DNA of 64,000 nt, taken from contig NZ_JAYKKE010000001.1 in NCBI RefSeq assembly GCF_036336025.1, positions 749,790 through 813,789 of the forward strand, in the 5' to 3' direction. Numbering within the stretch: the first letter of the stretch is position 1; each line of letters begins with the position of its first letter. This DNA is from Stomatohabitans albus (GTDB lineage: Bacteria; Actinomycetota; Nitriliruptoria; Euzebyales; Euzebyaceae). Below the pieces are notes generated by a model that saw nothing but the letters and a program-made list of their open reading frames with translations, searched no databases and was not told where the DNA came from. A program made the translations under genes and the position numbers. This document shows, in pieces, positions 43,134 through 51,050 of the stretch.

Positions 43134-44537
43134 ATGGCTACAGCAGCACCCCAAGTAGATGAATCAAAACCTGAACCAGCGACCATAACTCGACTCGCCA
43201 ATTGGCACATCGGCTTTATAGCCCTTGGCGGGGCAATCGGTACCGGCCTTTTTCTTGGGGCCGGTGGCGGGATTCAAAGTGCTGGACCCGCTGTCCTTAT
43301 CGCCTATCTCCTCAGTGGATTGACGATTTATGTCATGTTGCGCTGCCAGGCGGAAATGACGATCGAGCACCCTGCAACAGGTAATTTTAGTGCACATGCA
43401 GGGTTGGCTTTTGGGCAGCTAGCAGCACTCTTTACAGGCTGGGTCTACGTCTTTTTGATGCTTGTAGTGAGTTTGGCCGACACGGTTGCCCTTGTGCATG
43501 TGTACTTCCCTTATGTCTTCCCGTCCGTTCCTCACTGGGTATGGGCTATTGCCGTTATTGGGGTCATCGCTCTCATCAATGTGATGCCGGTCCGAGTATT
43601 TGGCTCGGTGGAAACCGGCATGACGATCATGAAAGTCGGTGCAGTTGTCGCCATCATCATCGGCGGTATCGTGATATGGGCCTTCGGTCTGGGGGGTGAC
43701 AATGTGGCGATTTCCAACCTATGGTCACACGGAGGCTTTTTGCCGAACGGGCTTGCAGGGTTTGCTGGATCCTTAGCCATCACCCTTTTTGCTTTTGGTG
43801 GAACAGAGGCAATCGGCTTTGCTGCCGCAGATTCTGAAGATGTTAAAACCGGCACCATTCATGCGGTCAACACCGTACCGATTCGGATTGCCTTGTTTTA
43901 TATCGCCTCTGTTGCCATCTTGATGGTGCTTGTGCCCTGGAACCAAGTCAGCACAGAATCAAGCCCCTTTGTGACGATTTTTTCCCAGATCGGAATTACC
44001 TGGGCTGCAGCCTTCATGAATGTGGTTGTTGTCCTTGCTGCCCTGAGCGCTGTAAATGCACTTATCTATGCGGCTGGCCGGATGATTACCGGTATGGCTG
44101 AACAAGGGTTGGCACCAGAATTACTGGCAAAACGTAATCGGTTTGGAACCCCAGTGGCGAGCATTATCGCTCTCATTCTCGTCCTCAGTACCTCGGTTGT
44201 TGCCAATGAGTTGGTCCCCGATGGTCTGTTCTTAACAGTGGCGATGGTTGCAACGATATTCCTGATGTTTACATGGGGTGCCATCATCGTGACCCAACTG
44301 AAACTGCACTACGGGAAGGGCACGCAAGACCGATCGGATCATGGTTTTTTGGTCCCATTTACTCCATATGCACAAATCTTGGCATTGGGATGGATGGGCA
44401 TAATTTTGATCGTACTTATTGCCGATGAAGGTTCACGAGTTTCAGTAATTGTTGGAACCTTGGCATTGCTCGCCGTAGGAATGTTGAGTTGGCTCACCAT
44501 GAAGGTGCGTACAACGAAGGAACAATCACTACAGTAG
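43134..44537 (+). CDS. Amino acid permease (APC superfamily, AAT type)
   Basis: 467 aa with about 12 membrane helices. Helix 1 phrase IALGGAIGTGLFLGAGG (residues about 29-45) and helix 3 region are standard for the D-serine/D-alanine/glycine and aromatic permease group; GGTEAIGFAAADSED in helix 6 is another family mark. Proton-coupled uptake is likely. The substrate is not decidable. HPr follows 45 bases later. Confidence 0.9.
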   Translation: MATAAPQVDESKPEPATITRLANWHIGFIALGGAIGTGLFLGAGGGIQSAGPAVLIAYLLSGLTIYVMLRCQAEMTIEHPATGNFSAHAGLAFGQLAALFTGWVYVFLMLVVSLADTVALVHVYFPYVFPSVPHWVWAIAVIGVIALINVMPVRVFGSVETGMTIMKVGAVVAIIIGGIVIWAFGLGGDNVAISNLWSHGGFLPNGLAGFAGSLAITLFAFGGTEAIGFAAADSEDVKTGTIHAVNTVPIRIALFYIASVAILMVLVPWNQVSTESSPFVTIFSQIGITWAAAFMNVVVVLAALSAVNALIYAAGRMITGMAEQGLAPELLAKRNRFGTPVASIIALILVLSTSVVANELVPDGLFLTVAMVATIFLMFTWGAIIVTQLKLHYGKGTQDRSDHGFLVPFTPYAQILALGWMGIILIVLIADEGSRVSVIVGTLALLAVGMLSWLTMKVRTTKEQSLQ

Positions 44538-44582
44538 TGATGTCAGACAGTAGGGTAAACACTCGTCCTTGAAAGGATTGTT

Positions 44583-44843
44583 ATGGCAACAGTAACCGTC
44601 AAAGTTGGCTCCAGCGTGGGCTTACATGCCCGCCCAGCGGCTGTGATCGCTGATTATGTGGCTCGCAGTGGTCATACCGTAAAGTTGTCAACGGCTGCAA
44701 AAGGTCCGATTGATGCAAAGTCAACGATGATGATCATCACCCTGGGTGCAAAGCACGGTGATGACGTTGCAATTGAATGTGATGATAAAGAAACGTTGAT
44801 GGGGGTCGCTGAGCTTATTTCCAACAATATGGAAGCTAAATAG
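44583..44843 (+). CDS. ptsH: Phosphocarrier protein HPr
   Basis: 86 aa. The phospho-His is in GLHARPA (His15) and the region DAKSTMMIITLGAKHGDDV carries Ser46, the regulatory serine of Gram-positive HPr. No enzyme I or PTS permease gene is in the window, so its partners lie elsewhere. GAAAGG before the ATG. Strong terminator after. Confidence 0.95.
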   Translation: MATVTVKVGSSVGLHARPAAVIADYVARSGHTVKLSTAAKGPIDAKSTMMIITLGAKHGDDVAIECDDKETLMGVAELISNNMEAK

Positions 44844-44868
44844 CGATGTAATAGACGTTTTAATCGTG

Positions 44869-44898
44869 GCCGGGGCCTATGCCTCGGCTCTTTTTTTT
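44869..44898 (+). terminator. ptsH terminator
   Basis: GCCGGGGC (44869-44876) pairs with GCCTCGGC (44881-44888, one GU pair) across a four base loop, followed by TC and a run of eight T. Confidence 0.92.
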
Positions 44899-45009
44899 GC
44901 GCTAGCCGTTCGTTTCGCCTGTCATGAGTCTGATGCTCATGGTGAACAACGTTCTGACAACCAATAAAAGGCATCCCCTCAATGCGTGAGGCAACGGGGG
45001 ATGCGGTGT

Positions 45010-45099
45010 TGGCGGAGACGGTGGGATTTGAACCCACGGAACCATTGCTGGCTCGACGGTTTTCAAGACCGTTCCCTTCGTCCGCTCGGGCACGTCTCC
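45010..45099 (-). tRNA. tRNA-Ser(UGA)
   Basis: Class II tRNA with long variable arm. Acceptor GGAGACG/CGTCTCC, anticodon stem ACGGT/ACCGT with loop CTTGAAA (anticodon TGA), T arm GTGGGTTCAAATCCCAC. CCA is encoded (45012-45010). Confidence 0.96.
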
Positions 45100-45246
45100 A
45101 AGGGTGACCATCATAGATGCTGTTTAAGAATCTACCCATCTTCTGGTAATACCTCTGTACGTGAGCTAGCAAGAAGGGTGAACATCCATTAAGTTGATCT
45201 AAGATCAAATCGCTGATCAATTCCATCAATCCTAAAAGGAATATCT

Positions 45247-45582
45247 ATGAATAAGCGTTTACTTGCCCTCATCAGTGCCGGCGTCATGATGTTTGGCCTG
45301 GCTGCATGCACGGGCACTGATTCTGTAGATGCCACCAGCTCGGAATCAGATATGGCTTCAGAAATGTCTTCTGAAAAGGTTGAGGCCGTCCCGTACAGCG
45401 AGAAGGCCTCTGAAGAAAAGAAGAAGGCCTCTGAGGAAAAGAAGAAGGCTTCTGAACGAAAGAGTGAAGCCTCTGAAATGAAGTCAGAGATTGACCGTGC
45501 TGCTTCTGAAGCGAAGAAGGAAGTAGATAAGCAGGCTTCTGAAGCGAAGAGCGAAGCCAAAGCTTCTGAGTCAGATAAGTAA
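45247..45582 (+). CDS. Small lipoprotein with Lys/Ala/Ser/Glu coiled repeats
   Basis: 111 aa. Signal peptide with lipobox GLAAC (Cys21), then a Ser/Asp/Glu linker and, from about residue 50, repeats of KASEEKK and EASEMKS type up to the end (KASESDK). The repeat contains no prolines and has alternating charge, so it should form a long single helix or coiled coil that could reach across the cell wall. AAAAGGAA precedes the ATG. No family recognised beyond repetitive lipoproteins. Confidence 0.82.
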   Translation: MNKRLLALISAGVMMFGLAACTGTDSVDATSSESDMASEMSSEKVEAVPYSEKASEEKKKASEEKKKASERKSEASEMKSEIDRAASEAKKEVDKQASEAKSEAKASESDK

Positions 45583-45587
45583 CTGAT

Positions 45588-45620
45588 AAGACAGCGGGAG
45601 ACCGCTGTCTTTGGTTGTCT
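45588..45620 (+). terminator. Terminator after the small lipoprotein
   Basis: AAGACAGCGG (45588-45597) pairs perfectly with CCGCTGTCTT (45602-45611) with a four base loop, followed by TGGTTGTCTTT. Confidence 0.85.
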
Positions 45621-45655
45621 TTCATTGTGGGCCCGGCTACACTGCTCGGCTCCAA

Positions 45656-45744
45656 GGAGGCGTCGCATAGTCTGGCCTAGTGCGCATCACTGCTAATGAT
45701 GTTGGGTGTAACAGCCCTCGAGGGTTCGAATCCCTCCGCCTCCG
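45656..45744 (+). tRNA. tRNA-Ser(GCU)
   Basis: Acceptor GGAGGCG/CGCCTCC, anticodon stem CATCA/TGATG with loop CTGCTAA (anticodon GCT), long variable arm, T arm GAGGGTTCGAATCCCTC. No CCA encoded. Confidence 0.96.
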
Positions 45745-45764
45745 CTCTTGATACGGCATACCGT

Positions 45765-45790
45765 AAACCCGCCGAGATACGGCGGGTTTT
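45765..45790 (+). terminator. Terminator after tRNA-Ser(GCU)
   Basis: AAACCCGCC (45765-45773) pairs with GGCGGGTTT (45781-45789), seven base loop, then T and GCGG. Also faces the end of the convergent dehydrogenase gene. Confidence 0.8.
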
Positions 45791-45812
45791 GCGGTTTAGG
45801 CGGGCCCATGCA

Positions 45813-46829
45813 TCAAGGGGTCAACATCACCTTGATAGCTTGGCGCTCATCCATCGCTGCATAGGCGTTTGCGGCTTCCTCAAGTGGAAGGGTATGCGTA
45901 AATACGTTCCCGGGGTTGAGTTCGTCGTTCATGATGCGGTCGATGAGGTCAGGCAAAAATCTACGCACAGGTGCAGGTCCACCATGGAGATGAATTTCCG
46001 TAGAGAACAGCAACGCACCATCCAGTGTTACCCCGTGAGATACCCCAACAAAGCCAACATGACCCCCGGGACGGCAAGTACCGATGGCTTGCAACATGGC
46101 TTCTTGGGTGCCTACAGCTTCGATCACACTGTGGGCACCAAGACCATTTGTCATCATCTTAACTGCTTCGATGCCCGCTTCTCCACGTTCAGTCACAATA
46201 TCAGTGGCACCGAACTCTCTAGCCAATGCAGCACGGTCCTCGTAGCGGGACATGGCAATGATGCGTTCAGCACCAAGTGCGTTGGCGGCGAGTACCCCTA
46301 GGAGACCGACCGCTCCATCACCAACAATGGCAACGGTTTTACCTGGACGAACATCGGCTGCTACCGCAGCAAACCATCCTGTCCCAAAGACATCAGAAGC
46401 GGCCAGTAGCGAAGGGATATACCGATCATCAGGGCGACCGCCAGGTACAACAACCAAGGTGCCATCAGCCTGGGGGATACGCGCAAATTCGGCTTGGGTC
46501 TCACCAACGAATCCGCCATTCACACACCGAGACTGGTATCCCGCCCGACAGATTTCGCACGTGTTATCTGAGTAGCAAAATGAACCAACAACAAAATCCC
46601 CAGGCTTTACTGATGTTACGGCTGGTCCAACCTCAATGACGGTGCCGACATATTCGTGCCCCATCGGTCTATCCTCAGGAATATCTATCCCGCGGTACGG
46701 CCAGAGATCTGACCCGCATACGCAAGCAGCAGCAACCTCAATAATTGCATCGGTTGGTTCAATAATTGTGGGCAATGGACGGTCTACAACCTGTACATTC
46801 CGTGGCTCATGGAGCACAACTCCGCGCAT
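45813..46829 (-). CDS. Zinc-dependent alcohol dehydrogenase family protein
   Basis: 338 aa, medium-chain dehydrogenase. Catalytic zinc ligands in CGSDLWPYRG and GHEYVGTV; the structural zinc loop NTCEICRAGYQSRC has three of the usual four Cys spacing positions. Rossmann phrase VAIVGDGAVGLLGVLAANALGA binds NAD(P). The sequence resembles the IMP-type '2,3-butanediol/threonine-like' bacterial group. On the minus strand a TTGACT lies about 50 bases upstream of the ATG, but a matching -10 is poor. Substrate unknown. Confidence 0.9.
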   Translation of the reverse strand: MRGVVLHEPRNVQVVDRPLPTIIEPTDAIIEVAAACVCGSDLWPYRGIDIPEDRPMGHEYVGTVIEVGPAVTSVKPGDFVVGSFCYSDNTCEICRAGYQSRCVNGGFVGETQAEFARIPQADGTLVVVPGGRPDDRYIPSLLAASDVFGTGWFAAVAADVRPGKTVAIVGDGAVGLLGVLAANALGAERIIAMSRYEDRAALAREFGATDIVTERGEAGIEAVKMMTNGLGAHSVIEAVGTQEAMLQAIGTCRPGGHVGFVGVSHGVTLDGALLFSTEIHLHGGPAPVRRFLPDLIDRIMNDELNPGNVFTHTLPLEEAANAYAAMDERQAIKVMLTP

Positions 46830-46940
46830 AACACTCCTTCGTATGCTGTCTTGTGCATGTATAAGTCAATCCTATGTGCATACCTATGTACTTGGAGATA
46901 CGCGCGGTATTTGAAATGATGGGGCGATAGGCTCGCCAGA

Positions 46941-47291
46941 CTACGGTTTGTCTTGGGTTTTATTGGGATTAGTTGCTTTTAAGAGGGCAATTTCTTCAGC
47001 CAATACGCGTACTCGCTCTTCAAGCTTGTTCGTTTCCAACGTCAGATGAACGATTACACCAATCAGAAACCAAACCCCTAAAAAGATGAGCAGATTTGGT
47101 GGGTCGGCGATACCCAAGACACTTGCTAGCGCATTCAACAGATTTGGAAACAGCGCGAGAACAACGGAAACAAGACCAAGCAGAATCCACTGCAACGCAT
47201 ACTTCTCACGGATACGGCCTTGGCGTACCAGTCCAAAACTGACAAGAAGGACAACAACCGCAAGGGATAGCGCGATGAGCTGAATAGCCAT
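46941..47291 (-). CDS. DUF2304 membrane protein
   Basis: 116 aa: three hydrophobic segments (about residues 2-20, 32-60 and 66-84) and a cytosolic C-terminal helix LEERVRVLAEEIALLK. Matches the DUF2304 family, which is nearly always encoded next to a GT2 polyprenyl-phosphate sugar transferase, as here (3 bases apart). Probably helps that enzyme at the membrane. Confidence 0.86.
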   Translation of the reverse strand: MAIQLIALSLAVVVLLVSFGLVRQGRIREKYALQWILLGLVSVVLALFPNLLNALASVLGIADPPNLLIFLGVWFLIGVIVHLTLETNKLEERVRVLAEEIALLKATNPNKTQDKP

Positions 47292-47294
47292 GTA

Positions 47295-48035
47295 TTAGTA
47301 GTCCCCCCGTTCAAAGGCATTCGGTTGACGACTCATCGCTAATGAACACGCGATAATCGCACGGCCTAAGTAAATTGCTGATTTAAATGCTGTTGCACTC
47401 GGTGTACCACCTTGGCGAGCGTACATCTCCACGGGCACCTGAGTGATGCGTAGCCCTGCTTTGTGAATGCTAACAATGGCATCCAACGTGTCACCAAGAT
47501 ATTCCGCTGGCATCGTGTGGCTCAATAGCCTGATCGCACGTCTACTAAAAACACGAAACCCGCTTGTGGTGTCTGTCAACGTCGTGCCCACATAGGCACT
47601 TAGGGTGCGCGAAAGTAAGACCATTGCCCAACGACGTGGTCCAGCTGTTGTGTACGAACCTACCCCAGCGAAGCGAGCACCAATCACCAAATCGGCATCA
47701 TCGAGCTTTGCGCAGAGCTCAGGAAGATGGGCAGGATCGTGCTGACCATCTGCGTCTATTTGAGCGCAGGCATGATAGCCATGTTCACGGGCATACCGTA
47801 GCCCAGTGCGAAGGGCACCGCCGACACCCAAATTAAAGGGCAAGGTAGTCACGATAGCACCAGCGGCACTTGCGACTTCAGCAGTTTGATCGATCGACCC
47901 ATCATTGATAACCAGGACATCGGCGTCAGGAAGTGCTGCGCGTGTTTGTTCAATCACCGTCGCAATTGTCTGCGCTTCATTGAGCGCAGGAATGATGACG
48001 AGCACTGCTCGATGTGCGCTATCCCGTGTTGCCAT
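47295..48035 (-). CDS. Glycosyltransferase family 2 (polyprenyl-phosphate type)
   Basis: 246 aa. GT-A fold: VLVIIPALNEAQTIATVIEQTR (about residues 11-32), LVINDGSIDQTAEVA, AQIDADGQHDPAHLPEL (metal-binding DxD-like DADGQ), and RWAMVLLSR with SGFRVFSRRA. Resembles dolichol/undecaprenyl-phosphate mannosyl- or glucosyltransferases. No C-terminal membrane helices. Likely works with the DUF2304 protein in envelope glycan synthesis. Confidence 0.9.
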   Translation of the reverse strand: MATRDSAHRAVLVIIPALNEAQTIATVIEQTRAALPDADVLVINDGSIDQTAEVASAAGAIVTTLPFNLGVGGALRTGLRYAREHGYHACAQIDADGQHDPAHLPELCAKLDDADLVIGARFAGVGSYTTAGPRRWAMVLLSRTLSAYVGTTLTDTTSGFRVFSRRAIRLLSHTMPAEYLGDTLDAIVSIHKAGLRITQVPVEMYARQGGTPSATAFKSAIYLGRAIIACSLAMSRQPNAFERGDY

Positions 48036-48076
48036 GTACTCCTCCAGGCAGGTTTCGGTTAGCTTAGCGGTTTAGA

Positions 48077-48787
48077 TTAAATCCCCGAAATCTCGTTCCG
48101 AATTGTTGTGATGTGGTCGGGGTTACCGGTGTAGGTGACGGTAGCAACGTGCTCACGGCCGGTCAGTGTTAAGAGCAGTTCGCCAATGGATCCGGTAATC
48201 GTTACATCTGGTGCGACATTGGTCATGTTGGCTAAAACTGCTGAGCGGGTACCTGGACGGACCATCCAGGTTCGTTCAAATCCCTCGCCATCGGTGAGGT
48301 GGATACGAAACGGACCGGCTAGGGCGCGAAATGCGAGAGGCGCAAAACGATCACAGGCACGGACCAATCCGGTATACAAAGCGGGGGGATGGGTGCCCGA
48401 ATCAATCTCTAGTTCATGATTAGGATCAGCATCAGTGGCATGACCTCGGACAATATCTTGGGTATGAATCCAATCTTCTCCAATATGAATTTGGCCAACG
48501 CGAGTCCACCAAGGGGGGCCGTCATAAAGACGATTAATGAGCCAGGCTCGTGGATAGGTTGAAACCTTAGCTACTCCGCGGGTATGGAAGCCCGAAAAGG
48601 CAGGAAATACGATGCCGAGGGCCGCAAATGGATTGCGTTCACGAACGATCAGATGGGCGGCGATATGGCTAGCATTCCACCCTTTGCACACCGTTTCTGC
48701 ATGCCACTGGGGAGTTGTAAGTGACTCTAGGACCTTACACAAGATGATGCGTTGATTGAATGGTTTCGATACCGATGAGTCCGCCAT
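48077..48787 (-). CDS. Maleylpyruvate isomerase/DinB-like family protein
   Basis: 236 aa from ATG 48787, which has GGAG five bases upstream; the longer frame to 48889 runs into a tRNA gene and is not plausible. The N-terminal four-helix part has WNASHIAAHLIVRERNP and later HIGEDWIHTQDIVRGH (metal-binding His pattern), typical of actinobacterial 'mycothiol-dependent maleylpyruvate isomerase N-terminal' proteins. The C-terminal 90 residues (LTDGEGFERTWMV, GSIGELLLTLTGRE) match the SCP2-like domain common in this family. Substrate unknown. Confidence 0.82.
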   Translation of the reverse strand: MADSSVSKPFNQRIILCKVLESLTTPQWHAETVCKGWNASHIAAHLIVRERNPFAALGIVFPAFSGFHTRGVAKVSTYPRAWLINRLYDGPPWWTRVGQIHIGEDWIHTQDIVRGHATDADPNHELEIDSGTHPPALYTGLVRACDRFAPLAFRALAGPFRIHLTDGEGFERTWMVRPGTRSAVLANMTNVAPDVTITGSIGELLLTLTGREHVATVTYTGNPDHITTIRNEISGI

Positions 48788-48881
48788 CATGTCTCCAGGC
48801 TTGACAAAGAAAACGCAATCATAGGTGTATGAAACATTTTGTGGCGCTCTCGTAAACGCCCTTGTACACTGATGCGCCCTT

Positions 48882-48958
48882 GGGTCCATAGCTCAGCTGG
48901 ATAGAGCGTCTGTCTACGGAACAGAAGGTCGGGGGTTCGACTCCCTCTGGACCCGCCA
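48882..48958 (+). tRNA. tRNA-Arg(ACG)
   Basis: Acceptor GGGTCCA/TGGACCC, anticodon stem TCTGT/ACAGA with loop CTACGGA (anticodon ACG), T arm GGGGGTTCGACTCCCTC. CCA encoded at 48956-48958. A34 is the substrate of TadA, whose gene begins about 770 bases away. Confidence 0.96.
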
Positions 48959-48963
48959 CCGTA

Positions 48964-48994
48964 CCCACATCAGCCGATGTGGGTTTTGTGTTTT
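48964..48994 (+). terminator. Terminator after tRNA-Arg
   Basis: CCCACATC (48964-48971) pairs with GATGTGGG (48976-48983), loop AGCC, followed by TTTTGTGTTTT. Confidence 0.92.
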
Positions 48995-49122
48995 CAAATG
49001 TATCCATAGGCCTATCCTGTGCGGGGTAAGTGCGGCTAAAGCCTATCGGTGGCAGTAAAGTTACCGGGATACGTTGCACGGAACAGCCCCGGTTGTTTCC
49101 CTGCAAGAAGTCACAATCACCT

Positions 49123-49214
49123 GGTGGAGTCGCATAGTCCGGCCTAGTGCGCTCGCCTCGAAAGCGAGTAGGGCAGCAATGTCCTCGAGGGTTCGAATCC
49201 CTCCTCCACCGCCA
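49123..49214 (+). tRNA. tRNA-Ser(CGA)
   Basis: Acceptor GGTGGAG/CTCCACC, anticodon stem CTCGC/GCGAG with loop CTCGAAA (anticodon CGA), long variable arm, T arm GAGGGTTCGAATCCCTC. CCA encoded at 49212-49214. Confidence 0.96.
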
Positions 49215-49235
49215 ACATCGTCCGGCAAAGAGGGT

Positions 49236-49730
49236 TTATCCGTCTTGTGGTGGGATCGCTGAAGACTGTTTTTTGGCTTTGGCGCGAAGGCGACGTTCTT
49301 TGAAAAACGACCGGAGTATCTCGCCGCATTCGTCCTCCAATACGCCGGTAACAATGTCGGCACGATGGTTGAGGCGCGGGTCATCGGCGATGTTATATAA
49401 CGACCGAGTTGCACCGGCTTTGGGGTCGGTCGCCCCATAAACCACGCGGTCAAGCCGTGAAAGCACGATCGCACCGGCACACATGGCACACGGTTCAAGC
49501 GTAACAACCAGCGTGAGCCCATCTAAATGCCAATTCCCGCGATGTTGTGCGGCGTTTCTGATGGCCACAAGCTCAGCATGGGCGGTGGGGTCTTGAATAA
49601 CCTCTCGAAGATTCCTCCCTGTGGCAATCACTTGCTCTCCGTCAGTGATAATGGCACCAACCGGGACATCCTCATCCTGAGCGGCTGCCCTTGCTTCATC
49701 AATTGCTAGTCGCATCCAGGGTTCCCACAT
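49236..49730 (-). CDS. tadA: tRNA adenosine(34) deaminase
   Basis: Converts A34 to inosine in tRNA-Arg(ACG). 164 aa from ATG 49730; the open frame reaches 49949 but those residues do not fit and overlap the divergent gene. Zinc site: TAHAELVAI (His and catalytic Glu, about residues 52-60) and LEPCAMCAGA (two Cys). The C-terminal helix FFKERRLRAKAKK is the RNA-binding end. Its substrate tRNA is encoded nearby. Confidence 0.95.
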   Translation of the reverse strand: MWEPWMRLAIDEARAAAQDEDVPVGAIITDGEQVIATGRNLREVIQDPTAHAELVAIRNAAQHRGNWHLDGLTLVVTLEPCAMCAGAIVLSRLDRVVYGATDPKAGATRSLYNIADDPRLNHRADIVTGVLEDECGEILRSFFKERRLRAKAKKQSSAIPPQDG

Positions 49731-49905
49731 ACCCCTACTGTAAGCCTGACCGCTGCACACGGGACCGTTGTGCGCGAACACCGTTGCACCCAGTGGTCTT
49801 AAGTCTGTAAAAAGACTGAAACCTGTCCCACAATGCAGTACCCACCTGCGCAAGTAGACAGGCACGGAGGGTTGCGATTTGGTTGCTTCTTGTAACGTTG
49901 CATCC

Positions 49906-50610
49906 ATGAGTCCAGAGGAACTGGTGGAAGAGGTAGCTGCCGCATTCAAAGAAGCTGCTAACCCCGTGTTAGCAGACCAAATGTATGCGCGGTTGGAAGG
50001 TAGGTTTACCTATTACGGTCTATTGAGACCGGCACGTGACCGTGCGGTTGCGTCGATTCTGGAACGTGTACCTGAACGTCCCCACAATTTTTGGCTCCTT
50101 AACTTATTGGAGCTGTGTTGGATGCGTCGAGAGCGTGAGATGCAGTACTTTGCAAACGACTTTCTCACCACCCATGTCCATCTTCTTGAGGAACCGTTCC
50201 CCGATGTGGCTCGTCGAGTGGTCATGGTCAAGCCTTGGTGGGATACCGTTGACCCGTTTGCGGTCCGTATCTTGGGGCCTTGGATTCGTCGCACTGGCCG
50301 CCACGATGTTACAGATCGGTGGGTGCGCACCTCCCAGCGGTGGATGGTGCGTTCAGCGCTCTTGCACCAGTTGTCCTTTGGACAAGCAACAGATGAAAAG
50401 CGCCTCTTCGATTATTGCCTTCAACATGGTCGCAGTGAAGACCATATGGTGCGCAAAGCAGTTGCATGGTCACTCGTGACCTATCGCACATCAAACCCAC
50501 AAGCGGTGGAACGGTTTTTACGGCGCAATCCCAACGCCTTCACCCCTGATATCAATGTGGACCTTGCGAAAGACTTGGCAGATAGTCACTCAGTAGCAAA
50601 ACCACGGTAA
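49906..50610 (+). CDS. AlkD-like HEAT-repeat DNA alkylation repair protein
   Basis: 234 aa from ATG 49906. All-helical with repeated pairs: NFWLLNLLELCWMRREREMQYFANDFLT, VVMVKPWWDTVDPFAVRILGPWI, VRTSQRWMVRSALLHQLSF, HMVRKAVAWSLVTYRTSNPQAVERFL, quoted regions being continuous helices in the protein. The phrases 'WWDTVD' and 'KAVAWSL' with late Arg/Lys are characteristic of AlkD-type glycosylases that excise cationic alkylpurines. Divergent from tadA. A second possible alkyl-base repair gene with the glycosylase at 24741. Confidence 0.86.
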   Translation: MSPEELVEEVAAAFKEAANPVLADQMYARLEGRFTYYGLLRPARDRAVASILERVPERPHNFWLLNLLELCWMRREREMQYFANDFLTTHVHLLEEPFPDVARRVVMVKPWWDTVDPFAVRILGPWIRRTGRHDVTDRWVRTSQRWMVRSALLHQLSFGQATDEKRLFDYCLQHGRSEDHMVRKAVAWSLVTYRTSNPQAVERFLRRNPNAFTPDINVDLAKDLADSHSVAKPR

Positions 50611-50634
50611 GGGATACGGGAGCGGCATAATAAA

Positions 50635-50774
50635 CCCGGTCTACTAGCAGGTGAGCCCGCGGCTAAACCACGGCACCCGTCTTCAATCGCTTATGGCTGC
50701 TGCATTCCTGCCCTGACCAGGTTCACAATGATGACGTCGCGTGGGACCTCGAACTCACCCGCTACTAAACCGGG
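50635..50774 (-). ncRNA. ffs: Signal recognition particle RNA (small bacterial type)
   Basis: Minus strand. The conserved apical loop reads GGTCAGGGCAGGAATGCAGC near 50725-50705, followed by AGCC, which is the Ffh-binding domain. The two ends pair over 21 positions with three mismatches (50635-50655 with 50754-50774), giving the long rod typical of SRP RNA. The mature ends are not certain; the core may be only about 50650-50759. Confidence 0.88.
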
Positions 50775-50836
50775 TCGTGCCAGGGTAGCAGGGCCACGCT
50801 AATCTGGTCGCTCCGCACGCTCGTACGCGGGTTTTT

Positions 50837-50928
50837 GGAGTCGTCGCCTAGTCTGGCCTATGGCGCTGTCTTGGAATGGCAGTTGGGTAGCAATGCCCTC
50901 GAGGGTTCGAATCCCTCCGACTCCGCCA
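50837..50928 (+). tRNA. tRNA-Ser(GGA)
   Basis: Acceptor GGAGTCG/CGACTCC, anticodon stem CTGTC/GGCAG (one GU pair) with loop TTGGAAT (anticodon GGA), long variable arm, T arm GAGGGTTCGAATCCCTC. CCA encoded at 50926-50928. Confidence 0.95.
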
Positions 50929-51050
50929 CTCCCTCACCTACGTGTTCGATATGCTCGGGCACTTATCCGTTCGATACCCTCGGGTTGGTGAGGAGCTGCT
51001 AGTTTCTCAGGTGAATTGTTCTGAGTGTTCGTTCTTTTACGGAGGAATCT

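Noticed and set aside
46845-46890. Possible MerR-type promoter before the alcohol dehydrogenase
   Set aside because: A TTGACT is present but no acceptable -10 at 17-19 bases could be found, and no MerR-type regulator gene is adjacent.
49731-49949. N-terminal extension of tadA
   Set aside because: The extra 73 codons overlap the AlkD-like gene start and do not fit the deaminase family; the ATG at 49730 gives a normal-length enzyme.
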